A DNA stretch of 64,000 nucleotides from Rhodothermales bacterium. GTDB taxonomy: Bacteria > Bacteroidota > Rhodothermia > Rhodothermales > Bin80. Of the stretch, positions 52,936-62,288 are shown in pieces (position 1 is the stretch's first letter; each line of letters starts with the position of its first letter). The notes below the pieces were generated by a model. That model was not told where the DNA came from and ran no database searches. It worked only from the letters and a program-made list of their open reading frames with translations. The translations under genes were made by a program, and so were the position numbers. The DNA is taken from positions 35,264-99,263 of the forward strand of contig JANQES010000073.1 of assembly GCA_028278205.1 (NCBI GenBank), read 5' to 3'.

Positions 52936-54288
52936 TCAAGACGGCGCCTCGCCGGCACCCCGCATCGCATAGATGATGGATGCATCGATGCCTACTTTTT
53001 TCTTCGCCACGATCCACAGGGCGATGCCCATGACGGTGAAGGCGGTGGCGGTGGCAAGGGCGGCGCCGAGGTAGCCCCAGATCAGGATACCGATCCCGTT
53101 GAGCGCTACGTTGAGCAAGGCACTGCCGCCAAAGATAAGCATCCCCCATTGCTGATGGCCGGTGAGGTTGATCAAGCCGGCAGCGACCCCGAAGGCAGCG
53201 AAAAAAAACTGACCGCCTGCCAGGATGAGAAGCACGCTGTAAGACGCCACAAAGTCCTCTCCGAAGAAAGCCAGCACCGGACGGCCCAACACGATAAAGA
53301 AAAGGGCCGCCATGAGCGCGGCGCCGGCCGTCCACTGCACGCAGACCGACGCGAGGCGTTGGAGCCGGGCGCGGTCTCCTTCGGCATAGAGCCGGGCGAG
53401 CATCGGCTCGGCGGCGGCGGCGACGGCGATGGGGACGAGGCCCGCCAGCGCTGCCGTCCGCGAGGCCGCCTGGTACAAACCGGCTTCACGCGGCCCCAAA
53501 AGCGAGCCGATCATCACAATGTCGGTCTGGTTCAACACCATCACGAAGCCGCCCACCAGCAGCAGCGGGATCGACACGCGCAGCCATTGGCGGGGGACGT
53601 AGGCGGCGCGGGCCTGCCGGATCGCTGCCGGCACCCGGCGCCAGAGCAGACTGCCCATCATCAACAAAACCAGCAAAGCCGCTGCCAGCACCGCGCCCAG
53701 CGCCATGCGGCTCGTCAACGTCAGGCCGGCAATCCACAACACAAACAGCAGCGCCAGCATCACGGCGTGGCGCAACACGCGGATGGCGTAGGCCCGCCCG
53801 ATCCAGTGAAAGCCACGATACATCCCCCCGATCACAGCCAGGAGCGCCTGCGCCGGCACCAGCCACAACCCGATGCGGAGCGGGCGGCTGTAGACACTAT
53901 CGCCATCGAACAAAGCGGCCACGGCCAGGGCCAACAAGGCCAGGACGGCGCCCACAGCCGGCACCCGCGTAGCGCCCCATTGCAAGAGCCCGCGCAACCG
54001 ATCCCACTGTTGGCCGGTGCTGTATTCCGGCACGAAGCGCACCACTAGAAGCGGAAAGCCCATCCCGGCGGGGATAGCCAGCAGCGACGCCCAGGCCAGC
54101 ACGTAGGTGTAGACGCCGTAGCCGCCGGCACCGAGCCAGCGCGCCAGCAGCACGTGGACGGCATAGCCCAGCGCCAGCCCGGCCCCTTGCAACACAAACG
54201 ACCACCCGGCCCCGCGCGCCACGAGGCCGAGTTCGCCGGGTAACCGAAACCGCGCCCGGAGACGATGCAAGACCTGCGACGGCTTCAT
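52936..54288 (-). CDS. Wzx-like oligosaccharide flippase (MOP superfamily)
   Basis: A membrane protein of 450 residues with about 12-14 hydrophobic helices and no soluble domain. The N-terminal pattern (ARGAGWSFVLQGAGLALGY followed by ARWLGAGGYGVYTYV) is typical of polysaccharide biosynthesis/Wzx proteins; the last helices show GGSALLNVALNGIGILIWG. It would flip the lipid-linked repeat made by the plus-strand initiation block or the minus-strand block. It provides a second flippase besides the ABC protein at 26934-28724. Confidence 0.9.
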   Translation of the reverse strand: MKPSQVLHRLRARFRLPGELGLVARGAGWSFVLQGAGLALGYAVHVLLARWLGAGGYGVYTYVLAWASLLAIPAGMGFPLLVVRFVPEYSTGQQWDRLRGLLQWGATRVPAVGAVLALLALAVAALFDGDSVYSRPLRIGLWLVPAQALLAVIGGMYRGFHWIGRAYAIRVLRHAVMLALLFVLWIAGLTLTSRMALGAVLAAALLVLLMMGSLLWRRVPAAIRQARAAYVPRQWLRVSIPLLLVGGFVMVLNQTDIVMIGSLLGPREAGLYQAASRTAALAGLVPIAVAAAAEPMLARLYAEGDRARLQRLASVCVQWTAGAALMAALFFIVLGRPVLAFFGEDFVASYSVLLILAGGQFFFAAFGVAAGLINLTGHQQWGMLIFGGSALLNVALNGIGILIWGYLGAALATATAFTVMGIALWIVAKKKVGIDASIIYAMRGAGEAPS

Positions 54289-54888
54289 AGGGCTAAGGTT
54301 TTTGAGGTCGATTGGTATTGCGAGGGGTCTTTAGTTGCGTGCATATTTTTGACTGGGAAAGGGAGAGAGGGAGGAATAGAATTTTGGATTTTAGATTTTG
54401 GATTTTGGATTGGGTGCGGTCTGCTTCGTCTTCAATAATCGAACAAGCCGCGACGGTTGGAACCGCTGAGGCTTGTTCGGTTGTTGAAAACGGCCCGGCA
54501 AACGACCAATCCAAAATCCAAAATCTAAAATCCAAAATCTAAAGCAGCCTCTTAAGGTTCTTTGTAAGAGTCGATACTACCGGCATAAAGAGGGAGGGAA
54601 CCCGTTCCGGCGTTTTATTTTGAAAGGCCTGATGCGATAGCACATCCGGGCCTTCGCGCGCTGTCTTAAAACACGGGAATGGGGCTTGTTATAAACCTGT
54701 TTTTCGAAAAGATCGCACCATAAATTATTGGTTCGATGAACCGGACACCCTCTCGGCTGTCGCCCCGTCGCCCCCTCGCCCCGAAACACGCCTGTTCCCC
54801 GCACAGGCTCAACCCGCCTGCGTTTGCCTGCGCCTACCGCGCGGAAACGCCGTATCCCTGTATCCCCTTTCATCGATCTGCTTTCACC
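54289..54888. other. Divergent gap upstream of the C25 protein
   Basis: A 600-base region between divergent genes. It holds the CAAAATC inverted array (54381-54543) and a smaller hairpin AAGGCC/GGCCTT near 54630-54655. No clear promoter hexamers for the downstream gene were identified; A/T-rich stretches at 54690-54735 are candidates. A longer reading frame opens at 54736, but the signal peptide begins at 54889. Confidence 0.5.
54381..54543. repeat. Inverted heptamer array, CAAAATC family, with central hairpin
   Basis: Left arm 54381-54411 (TTTTGGA/TTTTAGA words) and right arm 54506-54543 (CCAAAATC/TAAAATC words). The centre holds a further stem, CGAACAAGCC (54440-54449) with GGCTTGTTCG (54470-54479). 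Same word as the pair at 51308-51461, 3 kb away. Confidence 0.85.
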
Positions 54889-57800
54889 ATGGTTCAGACA
54901 GTTCGTAGCACGCTGTTGTTGATGCTTGCCTGGTGCTTGCTGCTGCCCGCAATCTACGCGCAAGATACCGATTTCGAGCCCTCCTGGTACAACCCGGCCA
55001 CGACCTACGTCAAAGTGGCAGTCGTCGAAGACGGCGTCTATCGGATTACCGGAGCCGACCTCACGGCGCTGGGCTTCTCGACCGCCGCCATTGCGCCCGG
55101 CAACGTCAGGCTGCGCAAAAACGGCCAGGAAATCCCGCTCTGGTACGAAGGCGATGCCGGCACGCTCACGCCCGAATCGCACTTCTTCTTCGTGGGCCGG
55201 CGCAACCGGGGCGACGGCGAAGCCTGGGCCTACCAGGGCAATCCCAACCTCCAAAGCAGCACTTTCTTCAGCCTCTATACCGACACCACGTTCTACTGGC
55301 TTTCCTGGGACGAACCGGCGGAGGCTCGCTATCAAGACACCGCGCCTGACGCCGTCAACGGCCCCAACGTCTTCTCTTTCCGCGACACCGTTCACGTCGA
55401 AAATGATATCATTTACTACGACGGCGACGGCACGCTCAATGCGGAAAATCCCTTCTTCACGCGAGGCGAGGGCCTCTACATGGATGAGTTTGAACATGAG
55501 GCCCAGTCAGACCCGCTCGCCCCTATCGAACGGATTTATGCAACGACGCCGCCTTCGCTGATGCGCGAAGACTCAGTCATCATAGAGGCCAAAATCAACG
55601 GCTTCACCAATACGCGCCACCGGTTTACCTTCGAGGTAGAAACCGGCCCGGACGGCGGCGTGGCGCGGCGCCTCTTCGACGAAAAAGATTGGACCGGCTA
55701 CGGCTTCCAGACGCTGCGCGCCGCATTCCCGGCGACCGACGTGCCGCCCGGCGACCGGATCCAGGCGTTCGTCATCTCGAATAATGAATTCAACGCCCTG
55801 ACCAACCGAAGCCACATCGACTGGGTCGAGTTTTCCTACATGCGCGAAATGGTGGCGCAGGACGGCGCCCTGCGCATCGTCTATCCGGATGCGTCGGCGC
55901 GGCGCCTCAACGTGTCGGGTTTTGGCGAGGAAGGCGTGCTCGTCTTCAGCCCCGCCGACCGTCGCGTCTTCGCCTTGACGGCGCAAGGCGGCAGCGTGGC
56001 GTTTGGAGATCATCCGAGCGAATCGCCGGTCTACTGGGCCGCCGCCCGCAGCGCCGTCCGCACGCCGGCAGCGTTGTCGATCAACCGAAGCAGCGACTGG
56101 AACAACCCTGCCAACGAAGCCGACTACCTCATCATCACAACCCGGTTTTTGCGCCCGTCGGCGGAAGCCCTGGCCGCGTACCGGACCGCGCAAGACGGCT
56201 ACCGGGTTGTGATCGTAGACATCGAGGAGATCTTCGACCAGTACGACTACGGACGCCCGACGCCGCTTGCCATCCAGCGTTTCGTGCATCAGACGCAGCG
56301 CTGGCGCGCGGTGCCGCAATACCTCATGCTCTGGGGCGACGCCCTCTATGCCGGGGAAAAACGCAGAAGGGAGCTCTCCCGCCCCGCCTGGGAAGTCATC
56401 TCCTACGGCAAAGCCTCCTCCGACGGCTGGTTTGCCACGCAGTACGGCGGCCCGGAAGACATGACCGAGGTGATAGCCGTAGGGCGGGTGACGCTCCGAG
56501 ACAATGAGACCGGCCAGAACTTCGTCCAGAAGGTGCAAAGCTATGAGGCCCAACCCCTGGACGATTGGCAAAAACGGATGTTGATGCTCGTGGGCGGGCG
56601 CGGCGCAAACGAGCAAGCCTCGCTGCAAAGCTTCGTGCAACCCTGGTCGCACCGCGCCACAGCCGCGCCCACCGGCATGGATACGCTCAACTTCTTCCGA
56701 GACTCCGAGGCGCCGGTGGATGCTTCTTTTCAGGACACGCTCCGGCTGGCGTTGCGCCAAGGCGCGTCCTGGCTCAGCTATTTCGGCCATTCGTTCGCGA
56801 CCGGCTGGGAAATCGTCACGGACAAGCCCGAAGCTTTTGACAATGCCGACCGGTTGCCGCTGGCCCTCTCCCTCGGATGCCGGACCGGCGCTTTTGCCGG
56901 CGGCAGCAACGTCCTGGACGACACCCCCGTGCTGGCCGAGCAACTCGTCACGGGCTCGCCCAACGGCGCCATCGCCCACTGGGGTTCCTCCGGCCTCGGC
57001 GGCGTGACCGCCTCGCGCGATTTAGGAGACATCCTCCACGAACTGGTCTTCTCCGACACCCTCCGAACCATCGGTAAGATCTTTCAGGAAGTCAAACGGC
57101 GCTATGCGACGCAGGAAGACTTTTCCGAGCGCGATCTGGCCCAGTTCGGCCTCATCGGCGACCCCGCCACGGTGCTCGACATCCCCACCCGCGCGGACTT
57201 CCAGATGACGCAGGATCAGATCCGCATCACGCCGGAAGTACCTATTCCCAACGACGAGGCCTTGTCTGTGGCCGTCCGCCTCAAAGATCGCGGGTTGGTG
57301 CCTGCCGACAGTATCACCGTGCAATTGATCCACATTGGTCCGGACGGATCTGAAGCCCCGTATTTCCTGCGCGTGGCCCCGTTCCGCCTGACCGAAGACA
57401 TCGTCTTTTCGATCCCCATAGACCGAGAAGACGTCGGCGTCAACCGCTTTCAGGTGACCATCGATCCGGAGAATGAGTACGGCGAGGTTTTGGAGACCAA
57501 CAATACTGCCGAGCGCTCGCACGTGATCTTCTCGACGGAGGTCTCTTTGATCGCGCCGTTGAATATGAACGCCGCCGCCAGCACCCGGCCCCGCCTCCGT
57601 GCGACGTTTCCGCCGCAGGATGAGGAAGGCGCTACGCTCCTCTTCGAACTCGACACCGTGCCCACGTTCGACTCGCCCAATCTGCGCACCTTCAGCACCC
57701 CTGCCACCGGCCCATTCGTCGTCTGGGAAATCACCGATCCGCTGGAAAACGAACAGGCCTATTTCTGGCGCGCTCGCATCGAAACCTCCGACGGCCTGAT

Positions 57801-59766
57801 CAACTGGCAGGAAGCTACCTTCTTCGTCAAGGATGACATCACCGGGACGGCGTGGATCCAGGGCGGACGCCTCTTCGACGACAATGTGCAAGATTTCCGC
57901 CTGAGCCGCGAAGACGGTCGCTGGCAGTTAGGCCAGTTTGACGTCGAGGTCTCGTTCACCTCAGAAGGCAGTTCCGGGCAGTTCAAGGGTCAATTCGTCG
58001 TAGACGGCCAGAAACTCGAACGGTTGGGGCTCGGCTTCGGTATGCTCATCATCGACGGGGCCACCGGCGCGGTGCGCGCCTCCGGCTCGATGCCCACCTA
58101 TCCAAACCGCTTCGAAGATCCTGCCGAGGCCAGGGCCGAACTGGAAACCCTGGTGGACCTGATCGATGACGGGGATTACGTCTACGTGCGCACGCGCCAT
58201 CTCGCCAACGAGGGCGACAACATCATCGAAGAGGATATCAAGGATATTTTCCGGGCGCTCGGCAGCACCGCCATCGACACGCTGACGTATGACAATGTAT
58301 GGCTGATGCGGACGCGCGCCGGGTATCCCGAAGAAACACGCGAATGGGCCGCAGACCGCAGAGTCACCAACGAAATCTTCCAGGACGAAGTGCTCACCTT
58401 TGCGCACATCGCCGGCCAGACCACGTCGTCTCGGATCGGGCCGGCGCGGGCCTGGGAGCAGGTCGCCTGGGAGGCCGATCTGGCCAACGCCGACAGCGAG
58501 ATCCGCATCGACGTGCTCGACGACGACGGCGAGACGGTCTTGCTCGAAGGCCTCACCGAGACGCCCACCGATCTCTCGGCGATCAAGGTGGAGGAGCATC
58601 CGTTCTTGCGCCTGCGCGCCACACTCATCGACTCGTCGCAGAGCGCGACGCCGCAGCTTACCCAGTGGCGCGTCCATTATGCCGCCATCGCCGAGCTGGC
58701 CCTCGACCCGTCGTCGTTTACGGTCTCGGCGGATACCGTGCAAGAAGCCGCGCCGCTATCGGCCTCGGCCTCGATCATCAACCTGAGCGATCAGGTGGCC
58801 GACACGGTGGTGTTTACGCTCAGCCTGACGGATTTTCAGAACCGCACGTCGGTAGTCGCCACGGATACGCTGCTGGGCCTGGGGCCGGAAGAGACGGCCA
58901 CCGTCACGCTCGACATAGACACCAACGGGCTGGCCGGACGCAACGTCTTGACACTCGAAGCCCGGCAGCCAGGCCTGACCGAGGCGATCCTCTTCAACAA
59001 CACGGCCATCACCGATTTCCGCGTGCAGGGAGACCGCGCCGCGCCGGTGCTCGACGTGACGGTTGACGGCGAGTCGTACCCGAACGATCTGGAGCCGATC
59101 ACCAACCGGCAAAGCCCGGACATCCCGCTGCTTCCCGTCCAGCCGGTTTTCGAGATCGTCTTCACCGATGAGAATCCCTACAAGCTGCTCAACGACACGA
59201 CGCTGGCGATCCTCGAACTCGACGAAGTCCGCATTCCGTTCAGCAGCCCCGACATCTCGTTCGAGCCGGCCACGACGGACGAGAACAGGGCGCGCATCCT
59301 CTACACCCCGGACTTCACCGGCCAGGACGACGTTCATACGCTGAAAGTGAAGGCCTTCGACGCATCGGGCAATGAGGCCGAGGGCAGCCCCTACCAGTTC
59401 CACTTCCGCGTGCAATCGAGCTTCGAGATCGGCTCGGTGTATCCGTATCCGAATCCGATGAACACCTTCACCCGGTTCGCCTTCGAACTCAGAGGAGCCG
59501 ACTTCACACTCATCGAAGATTTCCGGATCCGCATCTACACCGTCACCGGGCTGGTCATTCAAGAATTCGACCTCCTCGAAAATCCGGGACTGATCGACGG
59601 CGGGCAGCTTCGCGTGGGCTGGAACAAGGTCATCTGGGATGGTCGCGACGCCGACGGCGACCAGCTTGCCACGGGCGTCTATCTCTACAAGGTCTACCTG
59701 AAAGTCGACGGCGAATCCATCGAAGTCAACGAAAGCCCGGTCGAGAAGATTGTGGTGTTTCAGTAG
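54889..59766 (+). CDS. Gingipain-fold (C25) protein with T9SS sorting domain; PorU2-like
   Basis: A 1625-residue secreted protein. Signal peptide MVQTVRSTLLLMLAW to about residue 24 decides the start. The C25 domain spans about residues 370-760, with a candidate dyad His634 (SYFGHSFATG) and Cys664 (SLGCRTGAF). Then come a CARDB-like domain (about 780-880), a region like the interleukin-like EMT inducer fold (about 985-1160), a second CARDB-like domain (about 1270-1370) and a C-terminal FlgD/type A sorting domain (about 1507-1625; VYPYPNPMNTF, DGRDADGDQLATGVYLYKV). This matches large PorU2-type putative sortases of the type IX system, or a surface protease. The repeat at 59766-59828 follows the stop codon directly. 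Confidence 0.88.
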   Translation: MVQTVRSTLLLMLAWCLLLPAIYAQDTDFEPSWYNPATTYVKVAVVEDGVYRITGADLTALGFSTAAIAPGNVRLRKNGQEIPLWYEGDAGTLTPESHFFFVGRRNRGDGEAWAYQGNPNLQSSTFFSLYTDTTFYWLSWDEPAEARYQDTAPDAVNGPNVFSFRDTVHVENDIIYYDGDGTLNAENPFFTRGEGLYMDEFEHEAQSDPLAPIERIYATTPPSLMREDSVIIEAKINGFTNTRHRFTFEVETGPDGGVARRLFDEKDWTGYGFQTLRAAFPATDVPPGDRIQAFVISNNEFNALTNRSHIDWVEFSYMREMVAQDGALRIVYPDASARRLNVSGFGEEGVLVFSPADRRVFALTAQGGSVAFGDHPSESPVYWAAARSAVRTPAALSINRSSDWNNPANEADYLIITTRFLRPSAEALAAYRTAQDGYRVVIVDIEEIFDQYDYGRPTPLAIQRFVHQTQRWRAVPQYLMLWGDALYAGEKRRRELSRPAWEVISYGKASSDGWFATQYGGPEDMTEVIAVGRVTLRDNETGQNFVQKVQSYEAQPLDDWQKRMLMLVGGRGANEQASLQSFVQPWSHRATAAPTGMDTLNFFRDSEAPVDASFQDTLRLALRQGASWLSYFGHSFATGWEIVTDKPEAFDNADRLPLALSLGCRTGAFAGGSNVLDDTPVLAEQLVTGSPNGAIAHWGSSGLGGVTASRDLGDILHELVFSDTLRTIGKIFQEVKRRYATQEDFSERDLAQFGLIGDPATVLDIPTRADFQMTQDQIRITPEVPIPNDEALSVAVRLKDRGLVPADSITVQLIHIGPDGSEAPYFLRVAPFRLTEDIVFSIPIDREDVGVNRFQVTIDPENEYGEVLETNNTAERSHVIFSTEVSLIAPLNMNAAASTRPRLRATFPPQDEEGATLLFELDTVPTFDSPNLRTFSTPATGPFVVWEITDPLENEQAYFWRARIETSDGLINWQEATFFVKDDITGTAWIQGGRLFDDNVQDFRLSREDGRWQLGQFDVEVSFTSEGSSGQFKGQFVVDGQKLERLGLGFGMLIIDGATGAVRASGSMPTYPNRFEDPAEARAELETLVDLIDDGDYVYVRTRHLANEGDNIIEEDIKDIFRALGSTAIDTLTYDNVWLMRTRAGYPEETREWAADRRVTNEIFQDEVLTFAHIAGQTTSSRIGPARAWEQVAWEADLANADSEIRIDVLDDDGETVLLEGLTETPTDLSAIKVEEHPFLRLRATLIDSSQSATPQLTQWRVHYAAIAELALDPSSFTVSADTVQEAAPLSASASIINLSDQVADTVVFTLSLTDFQNRTSVVATDTLLGLGPEETATVTLDIDTNGLAGRNVLTLEARQPGLTEAILFNNTAITDFRVQGDRAAPVLDVTVDGESYPNDLEPITNRQSPDIPLLPVQPVFEIVFTDENPYKLLNDTTLAILELDEVRIPFSSPDISFEPATTDENRARILYTPDFTGQDDVHTLKVKAFDASGNEAEGSPYQFHFRVQSSFEIGSVYPYPNPMNTFTRFAFELRGADFTLIEDFRIRIYTVTGLVIQEFDLLENPGLIDGGQLRVGWNKVIWDGRDADGDQLATGVYLYKVYLKVDGESIEVNESPVEKIVVFQ

Positions 59767-59828
59767 GGCGTGAAACGTGAGGGTGCCTTGGGAAAACGCC
59801 GAGACAAGCACCCTCACGTTTCACGCCC
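59766..59828. terminator. Perfect 21-bp inverted repeat between convergent stops
   Basis: 59766-59786 is the exact reverse complement of 59808-59828, with a 21-base loop. The left arm starts at the last base of the TAG of the C25 gene; the right arm covers the TGA of the GT4 gene and its last codons. It could end transcription from both sides, although there is no T-run. Word composition (GTGAAACGTGAGGG) relates it to 35259-35345. Confidence 0.6.
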
Positions 59829-60930
59829 CACCCAACAACCCCTCATACAACGCCACTAGCCGCTTTTCCATCACCGCCCACCGATAGCGGGGCGCGGCGT
59901 CGCGGGCGGCGGCGGAAAGCCGGGCGTAGCGCGCCGGATCGTCGAACCAGGCTTGCAGCCGATGCACCGCCGCGCCGGCATCGCGCGGATCGACGACGGC
60001 GCCGCAGCCGTGCTCTTCGACGAAAGCGCGCCACCGGGAGAAGTCGGAGCAAAGCAGCGGCAGGCCGTAGTGGAGGTATTCGTAAAACTTCGTGGGGATT
60101 TTGCTGAGGTGATCGCGCTCCGGCTGCCAGAGCGCCAGGCCCACGTGGGCGTTTTGATAGAACGGATGCATCTCCGGCCACGGCACGTAGGCCTCCCACC
60201 CGACGCGTCGAAGCGCCCGGTCCAGGCCTTCGGCCTCGATGCGCGCCTCGGCCCGGTGCCGGTCACTCGCGCGGTAGCACACGCCGACGAGGTCGAGGGT
60301 CCACGGCAGGTTATTTTGGATGATGGCGGCGGCGAGATCGAGCAGGGCGTCGAGCCCGCGCGGATCGGCCATCACACCGGTATAGAGCAGGCGGACGGCC
60401 TCCAGGCTGCGCGTGGCCGGCACAGGCGAGGCCGCGTCGAGCGGTCTGACGTAGTTGGCGATGCAGGTGACCGGCGCGCGCCGTACGATCCCGGCATGCG
60501 CCTCGTTGGCAACAACCACGTGATCGACCCAGGTGAAGCACCAGCGTTCGAGCGCCCGCAGCAGCCGCCCCTCGACCGGACCGTGCCCTCGGTAATCTTC
60601 GTGCATGTCGTAGATGATACGCGCGCCGGTGGCCCGTTTGAGCCTCCAGGCCAACGGGATGAGTTCGGGGTCGTGGAAATGATAAAGATCGGCCCGGAGC
60701 GAGCGCGCCGCCTCGAACACCCGCCGTTGCAAGCCGATGCGGCGGAGGCGTCCTTCCACCGGAGGCAGCGGCGCGAGATGCACCCCGTCGACCGTCTCGG
60801 CGTGGGTGTGTTGCGCCACGAGGTGGACGTCGAACCCCGCCGCGCTCAGGCTCACCGCCTGCTTCGCGAAAATGCGCGGATCGAACGGGTGATGAACGCT
60901 CGTAAGATGGACGACGCGTGCTCGGCTCAT
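59821..60930 (-). CDS. GT4-family glycosyltransferase
   Basis: GT-B transferase of 369 residues. Opens VVHLTSVHHPFDPRIFAKQA and has LYHFHDPELIPLAWRLKR, a motif of a GT4 subgroup with HDPEL; the donor site is KIPTKFYEYLHYGLPLLCSD. Convergent with the C25 gene and divergent from manC. Specificity unknown. Confidence 0.9.
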   Translation of the reverse strand: MSRARVVHLTSVHHPFDPRIFAKQAVSLSAAGFDVHLVAQHTHAETVDGVHLAPLPPVEGRLRRIGLQRRVFEAARSLRADLYHFHDPELIPLAWRLKRATGARIIYDMHEDYRGHGPVEGRLLRALERWCFTWVDHVVVANEAHAGIVRRAPVTCIANYVRPLDAASPVPATRSLEAVRLLYTGVMADPRGLDALLDLAAAIIQNNLPWTLDLVGVCYRASDRHRAEARIEAEGLDRALRRVGWEAYVPWPEMHPFYQNAHVGLALWQPERDHLSKIPTKFYEYLHYGLPLLCSDFSRWRAFVEEHGCGAVVDPRDAGAAVHRLQAWFDDPARYARLSAAARDAAPRYRWAVMEKRLVALYEGLLGGA

Positions 60931-61115
60931 GAGGGCGTGTTGGGTGATCTACGTGCTCGGCCCCAACCTACTTCATCTGTGGCTTCGTGGCAAAAACAAA
61001 AATCTTTCCACAAGAAACGAACACCCTCGCCGTTAATTTTTATAACCAACCCTCTTCCTCTTGGGAAATATTCTTAACTTTCCCTCAATCTGTACGACCA
61101 CCCTTTCGCATCACG

Positions 61116-62192
61116 ATGATCTACAGCGTCATAATGGCCGGCGGCATCGGGAGCCGCTTCTGGCCTCGGAGCCGCAAAGCCCGTCCCAAGCAATTCCTCA
61201 ACGTGTTCGGCGAAACCACGCTACTGCAAAACACCCTGGCCCGGATGCAGGGGCTGGTGCCGCCCGAAAACTGTTTCGTCGTCACGCACGAACGCTACGC
61301 CGAGCAGACACGCGCGCAACTGCCGGCGCTGCCGGCAGGCAACGTCCTGGGCGAACCCATCAGCCGCAACACCGCGCCGTGCATCGCCTACGCCGCCGTC
61401 AAGCTGCTGGCGCAGGACCCCGATGCCACGATGATCGTGCTGCCGGCGGATCACCTGATTCGCGACGTAGCGCAGTTTCACGACGTGCTGCGCGTGGCCA
61501 TCGAGAGGGCGCAGGAACCCGGAGCGCTCGTGACCATCGGCATCAAACCGACGCATCCGGAGACCGGCTACGGCTACATCCAGTTCGATCCCGCCGACGA
61601 AGACCCGGACCTGGACATCCAGGCCTACTGGGTCCGCACCTTCGCCGAAAAGCCGAACACGGCCACCGCCCGGCGTTTCCTCAATTCGGGCGATTTTCTC
61701 TGGAACAGCGGCATGTTCATCTGGCGCGCGGATACCATCCTCGACCAGATGCACAAACATCTGCCCGATGCCTACGAGGCCTTCGCCCCGCTCGAACCGG
61801 CCATCGGCACCGACGCCGAGGCCGCCGCGCTCCGTAAAGCCTATCACGACAGCCCGCGTATCTCGATTGACTACGGGGTGATGGAACGCGCCGACAAGGT
61901 CTACGTCGTGCCGGCCTCCTTCGGCTGGAGCGACGTAGGCGACTGGCGGGCCGTCTATGATCTCAGCGACAAAGACGACCATGGCAACGCGCTGAAGAAC
62001 CACGCCATCGTGCATGATTCGAGCCAGTGCCTCGTCCACGGCAACGGGCGCCTCGTCGTGCTCGTGGGCATGCAAGACACCGTCGTGGTCGACACCGACG
62101 ACGCGCTGCTGGTCTGCCACCGCGACAACACGCAGCAGGTCAAAAACGTCGTCGAATACCTCCACGCCCATCAGTTGGACGAGTATGTTTGA
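61116..62192 (+). CDS. manC: Mannose-1-phosphate guanylyltransferase
   Basis: Makes GDP-mannose from mannose-1-phosphate and GTP. Pyrophosphorylase signature VIMAGGIGSRFWPRSRKARP at the N terminus, VLPADHLI, and FAEKPNTATARRFLNSGDF with WNSGMFIW. At 359 residues it is the single-domain form without a fused C-terminal isomerase. ATG at 61116 begins directly before the GTP-binding strand. It supplies gmd and fcl, 20 kb away. Confidence 0.93.
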   Translation: MIYSVIMAGGIGSRFWPRSRKARPKQFLNVFGETTLLQNTLARMQGLVPPENCFVVTHERYAEQTRAQLPALPAGNVLGEPISRNTAPCIAYAAVKLLAQDPDATMIVLPADHLIRDVAQFHDVLRVAIERAQEPGALVTIGIKPTHPETGYGYIQFDPADEDPDLDIQAYWVRTFAEKPNTATARRFLNSGDFLWNSGMFIWRADTILDQMHKHLPDAYEAFAPLEPAIGTDAEAAALRKAYHDSPRISIDYGVMERADKVYVVPASFGWSDVGDWRAVYDLSDKDDHGNALKNHAIVHDSSQCLVHGNGRLVVLVGMQDTVVVDTDDALLVCHRDNTQQVKNVVEYLHAHQLDEYV

Positions 62193-62288
62193 TTTTTTTG
62201 AGCCGGCGTGTTTTTGAGCTGGGAGCCGTTGTTAAGGTGTAAAGTGCCTCAACTTGATTTTCCGTATATTGTTGGGGACAAACAAAGT

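Noticed and set aside
55573..56979. Minus-strand frame of 468 residues
   Set aside because: Antisense to the C25 gene; no domain visible.
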